Positions 28,645 through 39,108 are shown, numbered from the stretch's first letter. The stretch: DNA of 44,800 bases from Candidatus Gastranaerophilales bacterium (GCA_944322935.1 CALUQO010000020.1:1-44800), one strand, 5' to 3'. The notes: a model not told the origin generated them from the sequence alone. Numbers and translations are program-made.

Positions 28645-30453
28645 ATGATTGTTGAAAATAAAAAAATTGAATTACTTGCTCCAGCAAAAAACAAAGAGTG
28701 TGCAATCGCAGCAATAAACGCAGGTGCAGATGCCGTTTATATAGGTGCTGACAGTTTTGGTGCCCGTAAAAAAGCCGGCAACTCTTTATCAGATATTGCA
28801 GAAATTGTTGATTATGCACACAAATTTCTGGTAAGGGTATATGTTACGGTCAATACAATATTATTTGACAATGAGTTAAAAGAAGTAGAAAAACTGATAT
28901 GGGAATTATATGAAATTGGTGTTGATGCAATAATTTTTCAGGATTTCGCTTTTTTTGAAATGAATTTGCCTCCGATAGCTCTGCACGCCAGTACACAATG
29001 CAACAATGACACAATTGAAAAAATTAAATTTTTAAAATCAATGAATGTTGAGCGTGTTGTGCTGCCGCGAGAGTTTTCAATAGATGAGATTAAAAAAGTT
29101 ACCAAGAATATTGGCATAGATACGGAAGTCTTTATTCACGGGGCACTTTGTGTTAGCTACAGCGGTCAATGCTATTTCAGCAATTATATAGGGAAACGCA
29201 GTGCCAATCGGGGTGATTGCGCACAGCCCTGCAGGAAAATGTATACAGTTGTCGATGATAAAGGTAATGTTGTTATAGACAAAGGGTATTTGCTCTCTAT
29301 GAAAGACAACAACCTTTCTGCGCATATAAAAGAGCTTATTGATGCAGGTGTAACATCTTTAAAAATAGAGGGGCGCCTGAAAGACAAAGAGTATGTAACA
29401 AATGTTGTATCTCATTACAGAAGTTTAATTGATGCGATTTCAAACGATTTATCTCCGTCTTTTGGTAGACTTTTTACTAATTTTATTCCGGATGTAAATA
29501 AGACCTTCAACCGCGGTTACACTGATTTTTATTTTGACGGAAAAAGAAAAACTTTTATAAATCCGCTTACACCAAAATTTATCGGCGAAAAAGCAGGAAA
29601 AGTTAAGTCAGTTAAGGGCAATACAATTGTTTTAGAAAAAGGTTTTAAGTTTAATGTTTCCGACAAAGTAGCATTTTTTAATGACAACTTTGAACTTACC
29701 GGAACTACCGTCACAAAAGTTTTGGGTAATACGTCAATAGAAGTGCTCAACAGTAAAGAAGTAAAACAGGGTTTGGTTTTATACAGAAATTATGATTCAT
29801 CTTTTTATAAATCACTAAATAACGCGATTTTCGAGCGTAAAATTCCCTTAAAGATATATGCGGATAATAAACAAATTGTATTCAAGTCTTTTGCAAACAA
29901 TATTGTTGAATATAAAATTGATGAAAAATTCGAAATCGCAAATAACATTCAAAAAGCTAAAGACAATTTGATTAAACAGCTTGCAAAGCTGGGGGAAAGC
30001 GAGTTTGTTGCAGAGCAAATTACAGTAGGCAATGACTTTAATATTTTCATTCCAATATCAAAAATCAATGATATAAGACGTAATTTAGTTGCAAAGCTTC
30101 AAGAAACATCAAAAAACAATTATTTTTATAACAAGCGTGATACAGATGTTACAGCTGATTTATACCCTTATAAACAGCTTGATTACTCGTTTAATATTTC
30201 CAATAACAAAGCAAAATCTTTTTATGAAAGGCACGGCTGCGTTGTTGCGGGATACGCTCCGGAATACGCCAAATGCACCCATTCCATTGATCTTATGAAA
30301 ACAAAACACTGCTTAAGAGATTACGCAGGAATATGTCTTAAAAAGAATCCTGATAAACGCAAACTGTATCTTGTTGATACACATGGAGTAAAGTATCCTC
30401 TGAATTTTGACTGCAAAAAATGTGTTATGAAAATAGAAATACCCGTTAAATAA
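28645..30453 (+). CDS. Peptidase U32-family protein (RlhA/TrhP-type RNA hydroxylation)
   Basis: The 602-residue protein belongs to the U32 family, whose studied members hydroxylate RNA (RlhA on 23S rRNA, TrhP on tRNA) or ubiquinone precursors and bind an Fe-S cluster; they are not proven proteases. It opens with ELLAPAKNKECAIAAINAGA and GADAVYIGA, as in the family. The signature EVFIHGALC…SGQC includes C169 and C176, followed by C192 and C196, plausible cluster ligands. The C-terminal module is Cys-rich (HGCV, YAKC, KHCL, GIC, FDCKKC), resembling the tail found in longer U32 proteins. The frame extends 16 codons further upstream, but the internal ATG was chosen because homologues start here and because of the -10 box 7 nt upstream. 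The exact RNA target is not decidable. Confidence 0.85.
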   Translation: MIVENKKIELLAPAKNKECAIAAINAGADAVYIGADSFGARKKAGNSLSDIAEIVDYAHKFLVRVYVTVNTILFDNELKEVEKLIWELYEIGVDAIIFQDFAFFEMNLPPIALHASTQCNNDTIEKIKFLKSMNVERVVLPREFSIDEIKKVTKNIGIDTEVFIHGALCVSYSGQCYFSNYIGKRSANRGDCAQPCRKMYTVVDDKGNVVIDKGYLLSMKDNNLSAHIKELIDAGVTSLKIEGRLKDKEYVTNVVSHYRSLIDAISNDLSPSFGRLFTNFIPDVNKTFNRGYTDFYFDGKRKTFINPLTPKFIGEKAGKVKSVKGNTIVLEKGFKFNVSDKVAFFNDNFELTGTTVTKVLGNTSIEVLNSKEVKQGLVLYRNYDSSFYKSLNNAIFERKIPLKIYADNKQIVFKSFANNIVEYKIDEKFEIANNIQKAKDNLIKQLAKLGESEFVAEQITVGNDFNIFIPISKINDIRRNLVAKLQETSKNNYFYNKRDTDVTADLYPYKQLDYSFNISNNKAKSFYERHGCVVAGYAPEYAKCTHSIDLMKTKHCLRDYAGICLKKNPDKRKLYLVDTHGVKYPLNFDCKKCVMKIEIPVK

Positions 30454-30623
30454 AACATCTCCAATCCCCGTCTGCAGGCTAAAATTGAAATGCCGTTGCA
30501 ATCAATCAAATAGTAGGAAGACTATAGTCTAAGCTTTATGTATTATTTCTAAATTTTTCTTCTTTAATTGTTACGGCATGTGATAATATTAATATGTAAT
30601 TTGCACAAAAAGAGAGTATAAAA

Positions 30624-31874
30624 ATGGGTCAAACAATCGCAGAAAAAATCTTGTCACAACATGCAGGACACAATGTTAAAGCCGGAGAACTTTGTATTGC
30701 CAAAGTGGATGTAGCGGCAGTGCAAGATGGTACAGGGCCGTTAATGGTGCAGGAATTTAAAAAACTCGGTAAAAAATCGCCGGCAAATCCGTCGCGTTGT
30801 ATTTTGTTTATTGACCATGCATCCCCAAGCCCCAGAAAAGAGTTATCTAACACTCATATGGTTTTAAGAGAGTTCGCTAAAGAAACGGGTGCTGTATTGT
30901 CGGAAACAGGCTGCGGGGTTTGTCATCAAAGGCTTGTGGAATCCTTTGTAAACCCCGGAGAAATTCTAGTTGGTGCTGATTCCCATACGTGTACATCTGG
31001 TGCTTTAGGCGCCTTCGCAACAGGAATGGGTTCTACCGATATTGCTGTAGCAATGGCCTTTGGAAAAACCTGGATGAAAGTTCCGCAAACTTTTAAAATT
31101 CTAGTAAACGGTGAGTTTCAAAAAGGCGTTTATGCAAAAGACCTTATTCTTCATCTGATAGGAATGATAGGCGCAGACGGTGCAACGTATAAAGCGCTTG
31201 AGTTTCATGGCTCAACCATAAAAAATATGACAATGGCTGACAGATTTACTCTTGCAAATATGGCAGTAGAAGCTGGCGCAAAAGCAGGCTTGTTTGTTAC
31301 GGATGAAAAGACAAAGGCCTATTTAAAAGAAATGGGCAGGGAAGATAAGTTTGTTCAAATAAAACCAGATGATGATGCTGTTTACGAAAGAATTATTGAA
31401 ATAGATGCCTCAAAACTTGAGCCAACTGTAGCTTGTCCCCACACGGTTGACAACACAAAACCGGCAAAAGATTTAAAGAATGTTAAGGTTAATCAGGTAT
31501 TTATAGGAACCTGTACAAACGGACGTATTGAAGATTTGAGAGTAGCTGCCAAAATTTTAAAAGGCAAACAGATTAACCCTGATGTGCGACTTATTGTTGT
31601 ACCTGCTTCAAAAACAGTATACAAACAAGCTATTGATGAGAATCTGCTTTCTGTTTTTGTAGATGCCGGTGCTTCGATACTGGCACCAGGGTGCGGGCCA
31701 TGTGTAGGGGTTCATGCCGGGGTTCTCGGTGACGGTGAGGTATGCCTTGCAACCCAAAACAGAAATTTTCAGGGCAGGATGGGAAATACAAAAGGATTTA
31801 TATATTTGTCATCTCCGGCCGTTGCCGCTTGCAGTGCAATAAACGGTTACATAACGGATCCCAGAGATATTTAG
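30624..31874 (+). CDS. leuC: 3-isopropylmalate dehydratase large-subunit-type protein (LeuC/homoaconitase family)
   Basis: This 416-residue aconitase-family protein probably isomerises 2- and 3-isopropylmalate for leucine synthesis with a separate small subunit. Family marks are ETGCGVCHQ (about 91-99), ADSHTCTSGALGAF (about 115-128), GTCTNGR with the first cluster Cys, APGCGPCVGVHAG with the next two Cys, and NRNFQGRMG near the end. These give the three Cys that hold the 4Fe-4S cluster. Length fits the archaeal/bacterial LeuC2 class, which also includes homoaconitase-like enzymes, so the substrate is not certain. No leuD or other leu gene is adjacent, which is unusual. Only a weak GAGAG lies upstream of the ATG. 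Confidence 0.85.
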   Translation: MGQTIAEKILSQHAGHNVKAGELCIAKVDVAAVQDGTGPLMVQEFKKLGKKSPANPSRCILFIDHASPSPRKELSNTHMVLREFAKETGAVLSETGCGVCHQRLVESFVNPGEILVGADSHTCTSGALGAFATGMGSTDIAVAMAFGKTWMKVPQTFKILVNGEFQKGVYAKDLILHLIGMIGADGATYKALEFHGSTIKNMTMADRFTLANMAVEAGAKAGLFVTDEKTKAYLKEMGREDKFVQIKPDDDAVYERIIEIDASKLEPTVACPHTVDNTKPAKDLKNVKVNQVFIGTCTNGRIEDLRVAAKILKGKQINPDVRLIVVPASKTVYKQAIDENLLSVFVDAGASILAPGCGPCVGVHAGVLGDGEVCLATQNRNFQGRMGNTKGFIYLSSPAVAACSAINGYITDPRDI

Positions 31875-31885
31875 TTTACAAATAT

Positions 31886-31914
31886 TTGATTGTAATAAAA
31901 TATTGAGATATACT
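31886..31914 (+). promoter_or_regulatory. Leaderless promoter for the pilin-like gene
   Basis: TTGATT (31886-31891), a 17-bp spacer and TATACT (31909-31914) are followed by exactly 6 nt and then ATG. The arrangement matches that before 39971. Confidence 0.6.
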
Positions 31915-31920
31915 CATAGA

Positions 31921-32154
31921 ATGAAAGACTTACCGACATCAGCACAATCAGCTATAGAATACGGTGTTGTAGCACTGCTTTTGATGATAATAATTGCAGG
32001 CTCATACAAGCTGTATAAGGACTGGACAACACCAGAAGCGCCGATTGCACACCAGACAAACCTCGAAAAAAGCAAAAAAATTCTGGAAAAGCCCTCAAAA
32101 GAACTTTGCTCATATGTAATGCAGCAGTGCAGGGCAAAATACGATATGCAATAA
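31921..32154 (+). CDS. Small Flp/Tad-type pilin-like protein, 77 aa
   Basis: The N-terminus reads MKDLPTSA-QSAIEYGVVALL. A short leader, then Glu at +5 and Tyr at +6 after a putative cleavage site, and a 20-residue hydrophobic helix (about 15-33) match the prepilin-peptidase site of Flp-type and TadE-like pilins. The residue before the cut is Ala instead of the usual Gly. The remaining ~45 residues are charged, with two Cys near the end (SYVMQQC), which is atypical of Flp. No Tad/pilus genes are nearby, so it is an orphan. An in-frame ATG 18 nt upstream exists; this start was chosen because the promoter places +1 at this A. The next gene begins 2 nt after its stop, so they are probably cotranscribed. 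Confidence 0.6.
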   Translation: MKDLPTSAQSAIEYGVVALLLMIIIAGSYKLYKDWTTPEAPIAHQTNLEKSKKILEKPSKELCSYVMQQCRAKYDMQ

Positions 32155-32156
32155 AA

Positions 32157-32567
32157 ATGTTTGATTTGATAAAATCAGTTTACTGGGAAATACTTTCATA
32201 TTTCGTACCGGAAAAAATGGAGTACGAAATAACAGGTTCATGCAAAAAATGCGGAAAATGCTGCAGATATATGTACAGCTATGACACATACACCCCGAAA
32301 GAATTTCAAATTATGCAATTTTTGTTTCCTGCTTACAAACGGTTTTACATAAAAGGAAAAGACGAGTTTGGAAACCTGATTTTTGCCTGTAAGTACGTTA
32401 CAAAAGACGGATTGTGCTCTGTTTATGACAAAAGACTTGCTATGTGCAAACGCTACCCTGTTCCTAAAATACGATATCCGGCAAAGCTTCATGACGGCTG
32501 CGGGTACAAAGTGCATAAGAAAAAATTTCAGGATTATTTAAAACATGAAGATCCAACACTGAAGTAG
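32157..32567 (+). CDS. YkgJ-family Cys-cluster protein (putative Zn/Fe-binding)
   Basis: The 136-residue protein has C29-x2-C32-x2-C35-C36 (CKKCGKCCR), then C78, C87, C97 and C115, the pattern of the YkgJ/CxxCxxCC family, thought to bind zinc or an iron-sulfur cluster. The function of the family is poorly known. The later signature GLCSVYDKRLAMCKRYP is also typical. No export signal is seen, so it is probably cytoplasmic. It starts 2 nt after the stop of the pilin-like gene and has no Shine-Dalgarno sequence of its own, suggesting translational coupling. A longer frame begins at 32106 inside the upstream gene; the shorter start fits family length better. Confidence 0.8.
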   Translation: MFDLIKSVYWEILSYFVPEKMEYEITGSCKKCGKCCRYMYSYDTYTPKEFQIMQFLFPAYKRFYIKGKDEFGNLIFACKYVTKDGLCSVYDKRLAMCKRYPVPKIRYPAKLHDGCGYKVHKKKFQDYLKHEDPTLK

Positions 32568-32641
32568 ATAGAATTAGCGCATTTTGTTATAAGGATTTTT
32601 GTTAAATTGTTAAATAAATATTACCTTTATACAATATTAAT

Positions 32642-32671
32642 TTGATTTTTTATTTTTCGCGTTGATATAAT
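32642..32671 (+). promoter_or_regulatory. Sigma-70-type promoter of the oxidoreductase-phosphatidyltransferase unit
   Basis: TTGATT (32642-32647), an 18-bp spacer and a perfect TATAAT (32666-32671) lie about 37 bp before the ATG. AGGGG follows as the ribosome site, so this transcript has a normal leader. Confidence 0.5.
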
Positions 32672-32708
32672 TGGGTAATTAAAAGAATAGTTTGACAGGG
32701 GATTATAA

Positions 32709-33719
32709 ATGAGTTCAGCAAAACCAACCACAAAAGTAGCGGTACTTGGTGCTGGTATATGGGGAAAAAATCTTGTAAGAAATTTTTATAACCTAAACTA
32801 CCTGCACACTGTGTGCGATATGGATGAGGAAAACAGAAAAAGAGTAAATTTGGATTATCCAGAAATATACACAACGCCGGACTTTAACGAAGTTTTAAAT
32901 AACAATGAAATCAAAGCAGTGGTTGTTGCAACTCCGAGTCATACACACTTTAAGCTTGTTAAGCAGGCACTGGAAGCAGGCAAACATGTTTATGTTGAAA
33001 AACCAATTGCTACAGCAAGCAAAGAAGCATTGATTTTAAAAGAACTTGCCGAATCCAAAAATCTTGTGTTGATGGTCGGCCATTTGCTTTTGTATCACCC
33101 TGCTGTTAACAGATTAAAAATGATTGTAGAATCAGGTGAACTCGGGGATATAAAATACGTTCAATCCGACAGATTAAATATCAACTACTTTAAAAATGAC
33201 AGAAGTGTTATGTGGGATTTAGCCCCGCACGATGTTTCAATGGTGAGCTATATTCTCGGAGAAGAACCTGCGCAGGTGATATCTGCTATGGGCGTAAGTT
33301 CAGAGGGTAATGAGATTATGGATATTACCCATATTGAAATCGAGTACGAATCAGGCTGTATAGCCCATATCTCGGACAGCTGGATACATCCGCAAAAAAG
33401 GGTTAATCTTATGCTTAGGGGAACAAAAGGTTCTGCAATTTTTGATGATACCTTAAAAGAAAATAAATTGCAGGTATTTAAAAACGATAAACCAAACTCC
33501 GGAAGTAATGTTGCACTTGATTATATTGAAATTGAACCGCTGAAACTGGAGTGTGAACATTTTGTAAAATGTATTGAAAACGGAAAAAAAGCCAGAAGCG
33601 ACGGAGAAAACGGTTATTTTGTAGTAAAAATTCTTGAAGATGCAGAAAAAATGATGCTGGGTGACAAACTCAAACTTTTGAATCAGCATAATTTTGCCTC
33701 ATCCAGAAGCAAACAGTAA
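32709..33719 (+). CDS. Gfo/Idh/MocA-family NAD(P)-dependent oxidoreductase
   Basis: The 336-residue cytoplasmic enzyme has an N-terminal Rossmann fold (VAVLGAGIWGKN, about 10-21), the family motif EKP at 97-99 (VYVEKPIA) that places the catalytic lysine, and WDLAPHD at 169-175 in the substrate-binding domain. Members oxidise or reduce sugars and nucleotide sugars. The motif set GHLLLYHPAV and WDLAPHD is often seen in enzymes that act on UDP-sugars in envelope polysaccharide pathways, but the substrate is not proven. Length is typical. The next gene starts 26 bp later on the same strand with its own strong ribosome site, suggesting an operon. Confidence 0.85.
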   Translation: MSSAKPTTKVAVLGAGIWGKNLVRNFYNLNYLHTVCDMDEENRKRVNLDYPEIYTTPDFNEVLNNNEIKAVVVATPSHTHFKLVKQALEAGKHVYVEKPIATASKEALILKELAESKNLVLMVGHLLLYHPAVNRLKMIVESGELGDIKYVQSDRLNINYFKNDRSVMWDLAPHDVSMVSYILGEEPAQVISAMGVSSEGNEIMDITHIEIEYESGCIAHISDSWIHPQKRVNLMLRGTKGSAIFDDTLKENKLQVFKNDKPNSGSNVALDYIEIEPLKLECEHFVKCIENGKKARSDGENGYFVVKILEDAEKMMLGDKLKLLNQHNFASSRSKQ

Positions 33720-33745
33720 GGGGTTATAACAGAGGAGTATATAAG

Positions 33746-34447
33746 ATGGCAAATATAATAACAATTTTAAGAATGATAATAGCCTTTATTGCAATTGGGC
33801 TATTATTTTACCAAACACCGGCAAGTTACATAACAGCCTTTATACTGACAATAATTGCAATATGGTTTGACGGTTTGGACGGTTTTGTCGCCAGACTTTT
33901 GAAAGAAAGTTCAAAATTCGGTGCTGTGCTGGATATTCTCGGTGACAGGGTTGTTGAAAACATTTACTGGATAGTTTTTGCAGTACTTGGCTGGATTCCG
34001 GTATGGATTCCGTTGATTGTTGTTACAAGAGGTATTTTAACTGACGGTGTAAGGAGCATTGCACTGGAGCATGGCTTTACTGCATTTGGAAAAACAACAA
34101 TGATGCAGACAAAACTGGGACATTTTCTTGTTGCATCTAATTTTTCGAGAGGTTCATATGCTGTAACAAAGGCACTGGCATTTGCATTGATGATTCTGTG
34201 CAACTTTCCGTTTGCAACAATGACTCTGTTTCTTCAAGGAGAAGATCCTGTATTGTCAGAGCAAGCAATTTCCGCTTGGAGTCATTTTCATAATATATGT
34301 ATAGGAATATGTCCGTTTGCTCATTTCTGTGTTTATGCGGCAGTTGTGTTCTGTGTATTGAGAGGTCTGCCCGTGTTAATAGAAAGCAAAAGATTCTTTG
34401 TTGAAGACAAAAAACAAACAAAAGAAGCTGAACAGACAAATAATTAA
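33746..34447 (+). CDS. CDP-alcohol phosphatidyltransferase (PgsA-like)
   Basis: This 233-residue inner-membrane enzyme carries the complete CDP-alcohol phosphotransferase motif D45-G46-x2-A49-R50-x8-G59-x3-D63-x3-D67. Such enzymes join a CDP-diacylglycerol headgroup donor to an alcohol, e.g. glycerol 3-phosphate for phosphatidylglycerol phosphate synthesis. Several hydrophobic helices are visible (about 3-22, 28-41, 72-93, 130-155, 187-210). It is somewhat longer than usual PgsA, with a polar C-terminal tail, so the acceptor alcohol is uncertain. GAGGAG sits 8 nt upstream. A terminator follows 23 bp after the stop. Confidence 0.85.
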   Translation: MANIITILRMIIAFIAIGLLFYQTPASYITAFILTIIAIWFDGLDGFVARLLKESSKFGAVLDILGDRVVENIYWIVFAVLGWIPVWIPLIVVTRGILTDGVRSIALEHGFTAFGKTTMMQTKLGHFLVASNFSRGSYAVTKALAFALMILCNFPFATMTLFLQGEDPVLSEQAISAWSHFHNICIGICPFAHFCVYAAVVFCVLRGLPVLIESKRFFVEDKKQTKEAEQTNN

Positions 34448-34470
34448 ATAAATAATTTTTGTACGGAATT

Positions 34471-34510
34471 CAGACAATCTGTTTTTATAATAAATAGATT
34501 GTCTGTTTTT
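34471..34510 (+). terminator. Intrinsic terminator after the phosphatidyltransferase
   Basis: CAGACAATCT and AGATTGTCTG form a perfect 10-bp stem with a 15-nt AT-rich loop, followed by TTTTTATA. Confidence 0.75.
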
Positions 34511-34625
34511 ATATACACGCAAAATTGTTATCATTAAAGAACGAGATGACAAATATAGTTTTATTATTAACAAAAAATTGAAACCATAATTCACTTGTGA
34601 AATAATATCGTCAGGGATTAAAATT

Positions 34626-37460
34626 ATGAACGACAAGATAATCATAAAAGGAGTAAATCAACATAATTTACGCAATGTTGATTTAGAACTGCCGAAAAAC
34701 GAACTTATTGTATTTACGGGTGTTTCAGGTTCAGGAAAAAGTTCTCTGGCTTTTGATACAATTTTTGCTGAAGGTCAAAGACGCTATGTCGAAAGCCTTT
34801 CAACATATGCTCGCCAGTTTTTGGGGCAAATGGACAAACCTGATGTCGAAAGTATCGAAGGACTTTCACCAGCTATTTCCATTGACCAGAAGTCCACCTC
34901 GAACAACCCTCGTTCAACAGTAGGTACAGTTACGGAAATTTATGATTACTTAAGGCTTTTATTTGCCCGCATAGGTGTACCACACTGTCCGGAGTGCGGT
35001 GCAGAAATCAAACCTCAGAGCATAGACGAAATTGTAGACAAAATTTTAAAACTGCCTGAAGGAACCAAAATACAAATTATTGCTCCTGTTGTAAGAGGAA
35101 AGAAGGGTGAATATATTTCACTTTTAAACGAATTAAAGCAGGATGGTTTTATCAGGTTGAAAGTAGACGGAAATCTATACAACCTTGATGAAGACGAGAT
35201 TTCAGACATAAAACTGGAAAAAACGAAAAAACACGATATTGATGTTGTTGTTGATAGAATTGTAGTAAAGGAAAGCGCAAAATCAAGAATAGCCGACAGT
35301 GCACAAATTGCCCTGCAAAAAGCCGACGGACTTATGTCTGTGGATGTAATAGGAGGTAAGGAACTTATCTTCTCTGAAAAACTTGCCTGCCCTACCTGCG
35401 GTTTGAGTTTTGAAGAACTTTCGCCAAGAAGTTTCAGTTTTAATAATCCTTACGGTGCTTGCCCGACATGTTCGGGGTTGGGATATGATTTTGTTATTGA
35501 CCCTGATTTGGTAATTCCGGACAGAAAAAAATCCATCAAAGAAGGAGCTATATACCCCTGGAGCAAAACTTCAACTTCATATTACGACGATGTCCTTGCT
35601 TCGGTATCTGAACACTATGGTATTGACTTAAACAAGCCGTTTGAAGATTTGCCAAAAGCACATCAGGATATAATACTCTATGGCGGCAATGACGTCATTA
35701 CAATACGGGTTAAGCGATTTGGCACAAACCGTTATGAAAACCACAAGATGAAATTCTGGGGTGTCATTCCGTTCCTTGAAAAGCGTTACAATGAATCAAA
35801 CGGCGAATACTGGAGAGAAGAAATCCAGAAATATATGAAAATGACTCCGTGCAAAGACTGTCACGGTGCAAGGCTCAAGCCATATATACTTGCAGTTACA
35901 ATAAACGGAAAAAATATTTTTGAAATCTGTAACATGCCGATTACTGAAAGCTTTAAATTCTTCTCGGATTTATTCCTTGAGCTGTCAGACTATCAGATGA
36001 AAATAGCAAAACAAGTGCTTGAAGAAGTCAGAGCAAGACTAAAATTTATGTTGGATGTGGGCCTTGGATATCTCAGTCTCAGCCGTATGTCTTTGACTCT
36101 TTCGGGCGGAGAAGCACAGCGTATAAGACTGGCTACACAGATAGGCAGCGGTCTTTCAGGGGTTTTATACGTTCTTGATGAACCGTCCATCGGGCTTCAT
36201 CAACGTGACAACGACATGCTTATCAAAACCCTTTTAAGGCTTAGAAACCTTGGCAATACACTCATTGTTGTTGAACACGACGAAGACACAATGAAAAATG
36301 CAGATTATATAGTGGACATAGGGCCAAGAGCTGGCGTTCACGGCGGAAAAATAGTTGCCAAAGGCACTCTTGAAGAAATTAAAGCAGTTAAAGAGTCAAT
36401 AACCGGTCAGTATCTCAGCGGTGCAAAAAAAATCCCCGTTCCGAGCAAAAGAAGGGAAGGCAACGGCGAATTTTTGCATGTTAAAAATGCACATCTTAAC
36501 AACCTTAAAAACATAGATGTTGACATACCGTTGGGAAAAATTGTCGCTATTACAGGCGTATCAGGCTCAGGAAAATCGACTCTTATGCAGGATTTAATCC
36601 ACGAATATGCAATACACAAACTCAGAGGCAACAAGCCCAAGCCGATTGGCGTTGACGAAATTTCAGGATTCGAACACATAGACAAAATCATTGACATAGA
36701 CCAGTCGCCGATAGGAAGAACGCCTCGTTCCAACCCTGCAACATATACAGACGTATTCTCGCACATCAGAGATTTGTATGCTATGACAAACGAATCAAAA
36801 GTCAGAGGCTACAAACCCGGCAGGTTCAGTTTTAACGTCAAAGGCGGACGATGTGAAGCCTGTAAGGGCGACGGCTTGTTAAGAATCGAAATGAACTTTC
36901 TTTCCGATGTATATGTAAAATGCGATGTGTGCAAAGGGCAACGCTACAACAGAGAAACACTTGAGGTTAAATACAAAGGGGCAACAATCGCAGATGTTCT
37001 CAACATGACTGTTGCGGAAGCTTATGTATTTTTTGAGAATATTCCAAAGATAAAAAGCAGGCTTAAAACATTGTACGATGTAGGCCTCGGGTACATAAAA
37101 CTCGGACAGAGTGCAACAACGCTTTCTGGCGGCGAAGCTCAAAGAATCAAGCTTGCTTCCGAACTCAACAAAAAGGCAACAGGAAAGACATTATATCTGT
37201 TGGATGAACCGTCTGTCGGTCTGCACTGGTATGATTTGGACAAGCTTATAAAAATTATAAACAAACTTGCCGACGCCGGTAACACAATACTAATCATCGA
37301 GCATAATATGGATTTAATTAAAATTGCCGACCATATTATCGACCTCGGGCCTGAAGGCGGTGACGGGGGCGGCAACATAGTGTTCAGCGGCACACCGGAA
37401 GAGATAATTAACTGTCCGCAGTCATATACGGGTAAGTATTTAAAAAGTTATCTGCAATAG
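34626..37460 (+). CDS. uvrA: Excinuclease ABC subunit A
   Basis: UvrA is the damage-sensing ATPase of nucleotide excision repair. The 944-residue protein has two ABC modules. The first Walker A is GVSGSGKS at 32-39 with its signature LSGGEAQRIRLA near 492 and LDEPSIGLHQRD. The second Walker A is near 644, with signature LSGGEAQRIKLA near 833 and LDEPSVGLHWYD. All zinc-finger Cys pairs are present: CPECG; CPTCG with CPTCSGLG; and CEACKGDG with CDVCKGQ. The UvrB-interaction and insertion regions are in place, and length is standard for the main UvrA class. The ATG has a modest AGGGA upstream. It stands alone; a 14-bp palindrome (37485-37498) lies after the stop but without a T run. Confidence 0.97.
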   Translation: MNDKIIIKGVNQHNLRNVDLELPKNELIVFTGVSGSGKSSLAFDTIFAEGQRRYVESLSTYARQFLGQMDKPDVESIEGLSPAISIDQKSTSNNPRSTVGTVTEIYDYLRLLFARIGVPHCPECGAEIKPQSIDEIVDKILKLPEGTKIQIIAPVVRGKKGEYISLLNELKQDGFIRLKVDGNLYNLDEDEISDIKLEKTKKHDIDVVVDRIVVKESAKSRIADSAQIALQKADGLMSVDVIGGKELIFSEKLACPTCGLSFEELSPRSFSFNNPYGACPTCSGLGYDFVIDPDLVIPDRKKSIKEGAIYPWSKTSTSYYDDVLASVSEHYGIDLNKPFEDLPKAHQDIILYGGNDVITIRVKRFGTNRYENHKMKFWGVIPFLEKRYNESNGEYWREEIQKYMKMTPCKDCHGARLKPYILAVTINGKNIFEICNMPITESFKFFSDLFLELSDYQMKIAKQVLEEVRARLKFMLDVGLGYLSLSRMSLTLSGGEAQRIRLATQIGSGLSGVLYVLDEPSIGLHQRDNDMLIKTLLRLRNLGNTLIVVEHDEDTMKNADYIVDIGPRAGVHGGKIVAKGTLEEIKAVKESITGQYLSGAKKIPVPSKRREGNGEFLHVKNAHLNNLKNIDVDIPLGKIVAITGVSGSGKSTLMQDLIHEYAIHKLRGNKPKPIGVDEISGFEHIDKIIDIDQSPIGRTPRSNPATYTDVFSHIRDLYAMTNESKVRGYKPGRFSFNVKGGRCEACKGDGLLRIEMNFLSDVYVKCDVCKGQRYNRETLEVKYKGATIADVLNMTVAEAYVFFENIPKIKSRLKTLYDVGLGYIKLGQSATTLSGGEAQRIKLASELNKKATGKTLYLLDEPSVGLHWYDLDKLIKIINKLADAGNTILIIEHNMDLIKIADHIIDLGPEGGDGGGNIVFSGTPEEIINCPQSYTGKYLKSYLQ

Positions 37461-37484
37461 ATAAGCAGGCAAGTTTGTCGCCAT

Positions 37485-37566
37485 GCATACCGGTATGCCC
37501 GCAGGGTATATGTAATAAGGACATGGCGCGGATTGTTACGAAGTAACAATTGCGTTTGAATCGCGG
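37485..37566 (+). repeat. Palindrome and GAA-triloop hairpin between uvrA and tRNA-Lys
   Basis: GCATACCGGTATGC (37485-37498) is a perfect palindrome. ATTGTTAC and GTAACAAT (37532-37550) form an 8-bp stem closed by GAA, followed by TGCGTTTGAATCGCGG. The stem-GAA-stem-TGCG order, and the following GAATC, match the second hairpin of the elements at 1-425 (minus strand) and, in part, 43935-44011, with different stem sequences. It appears to be a half copy of that family. Confidence 0.55.
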
Positions 37567-37592
37567 CAATAAATAATCATAAAAATAAAAAA

Positions 37593-37665
37593 TGCGTCAC
37601 CCGCGATTCGAACGCGGGACCTATCCCTTAAAAGGGGAGTGCTCTACCTACTGAGCTAGTGACGC
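37593..37665 (-). tRNA. tRNA-Lys (anticodon TTT)
   Basis: Read on the minus strand, the 73-nt sequence folds into a cloverleaf: 7-bp acceptor stem GCGTCAC/GTGACGC, D stem GCTC/GAGC, anticodon loop CTTTTAA giving TTT, and T arm CCGCG-TTCGAAT-CGCGG. The anticodon stem has four good pairs and one C-T mismatch at its base. The discriminator base is A and the CCA tail is not encoded. It decodes AAA/AAG. Confidence 0.95.
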
Positions 37666-37771
37666 ATTTGCATGACTATTTATTTTTCAATACAACCGGA
37701 AAAACCTTTTAATTCCGACTGCTTATATAACATAACAAGAACATATTTTCACGTCAACATATTTTTTCTTA

Positions 37772-39070
<1,299 letters not shown>

Positions 39071-39108
39071 TTATGTACATAAATAATTATAAAACAAATT
39101 AAAAAAGT

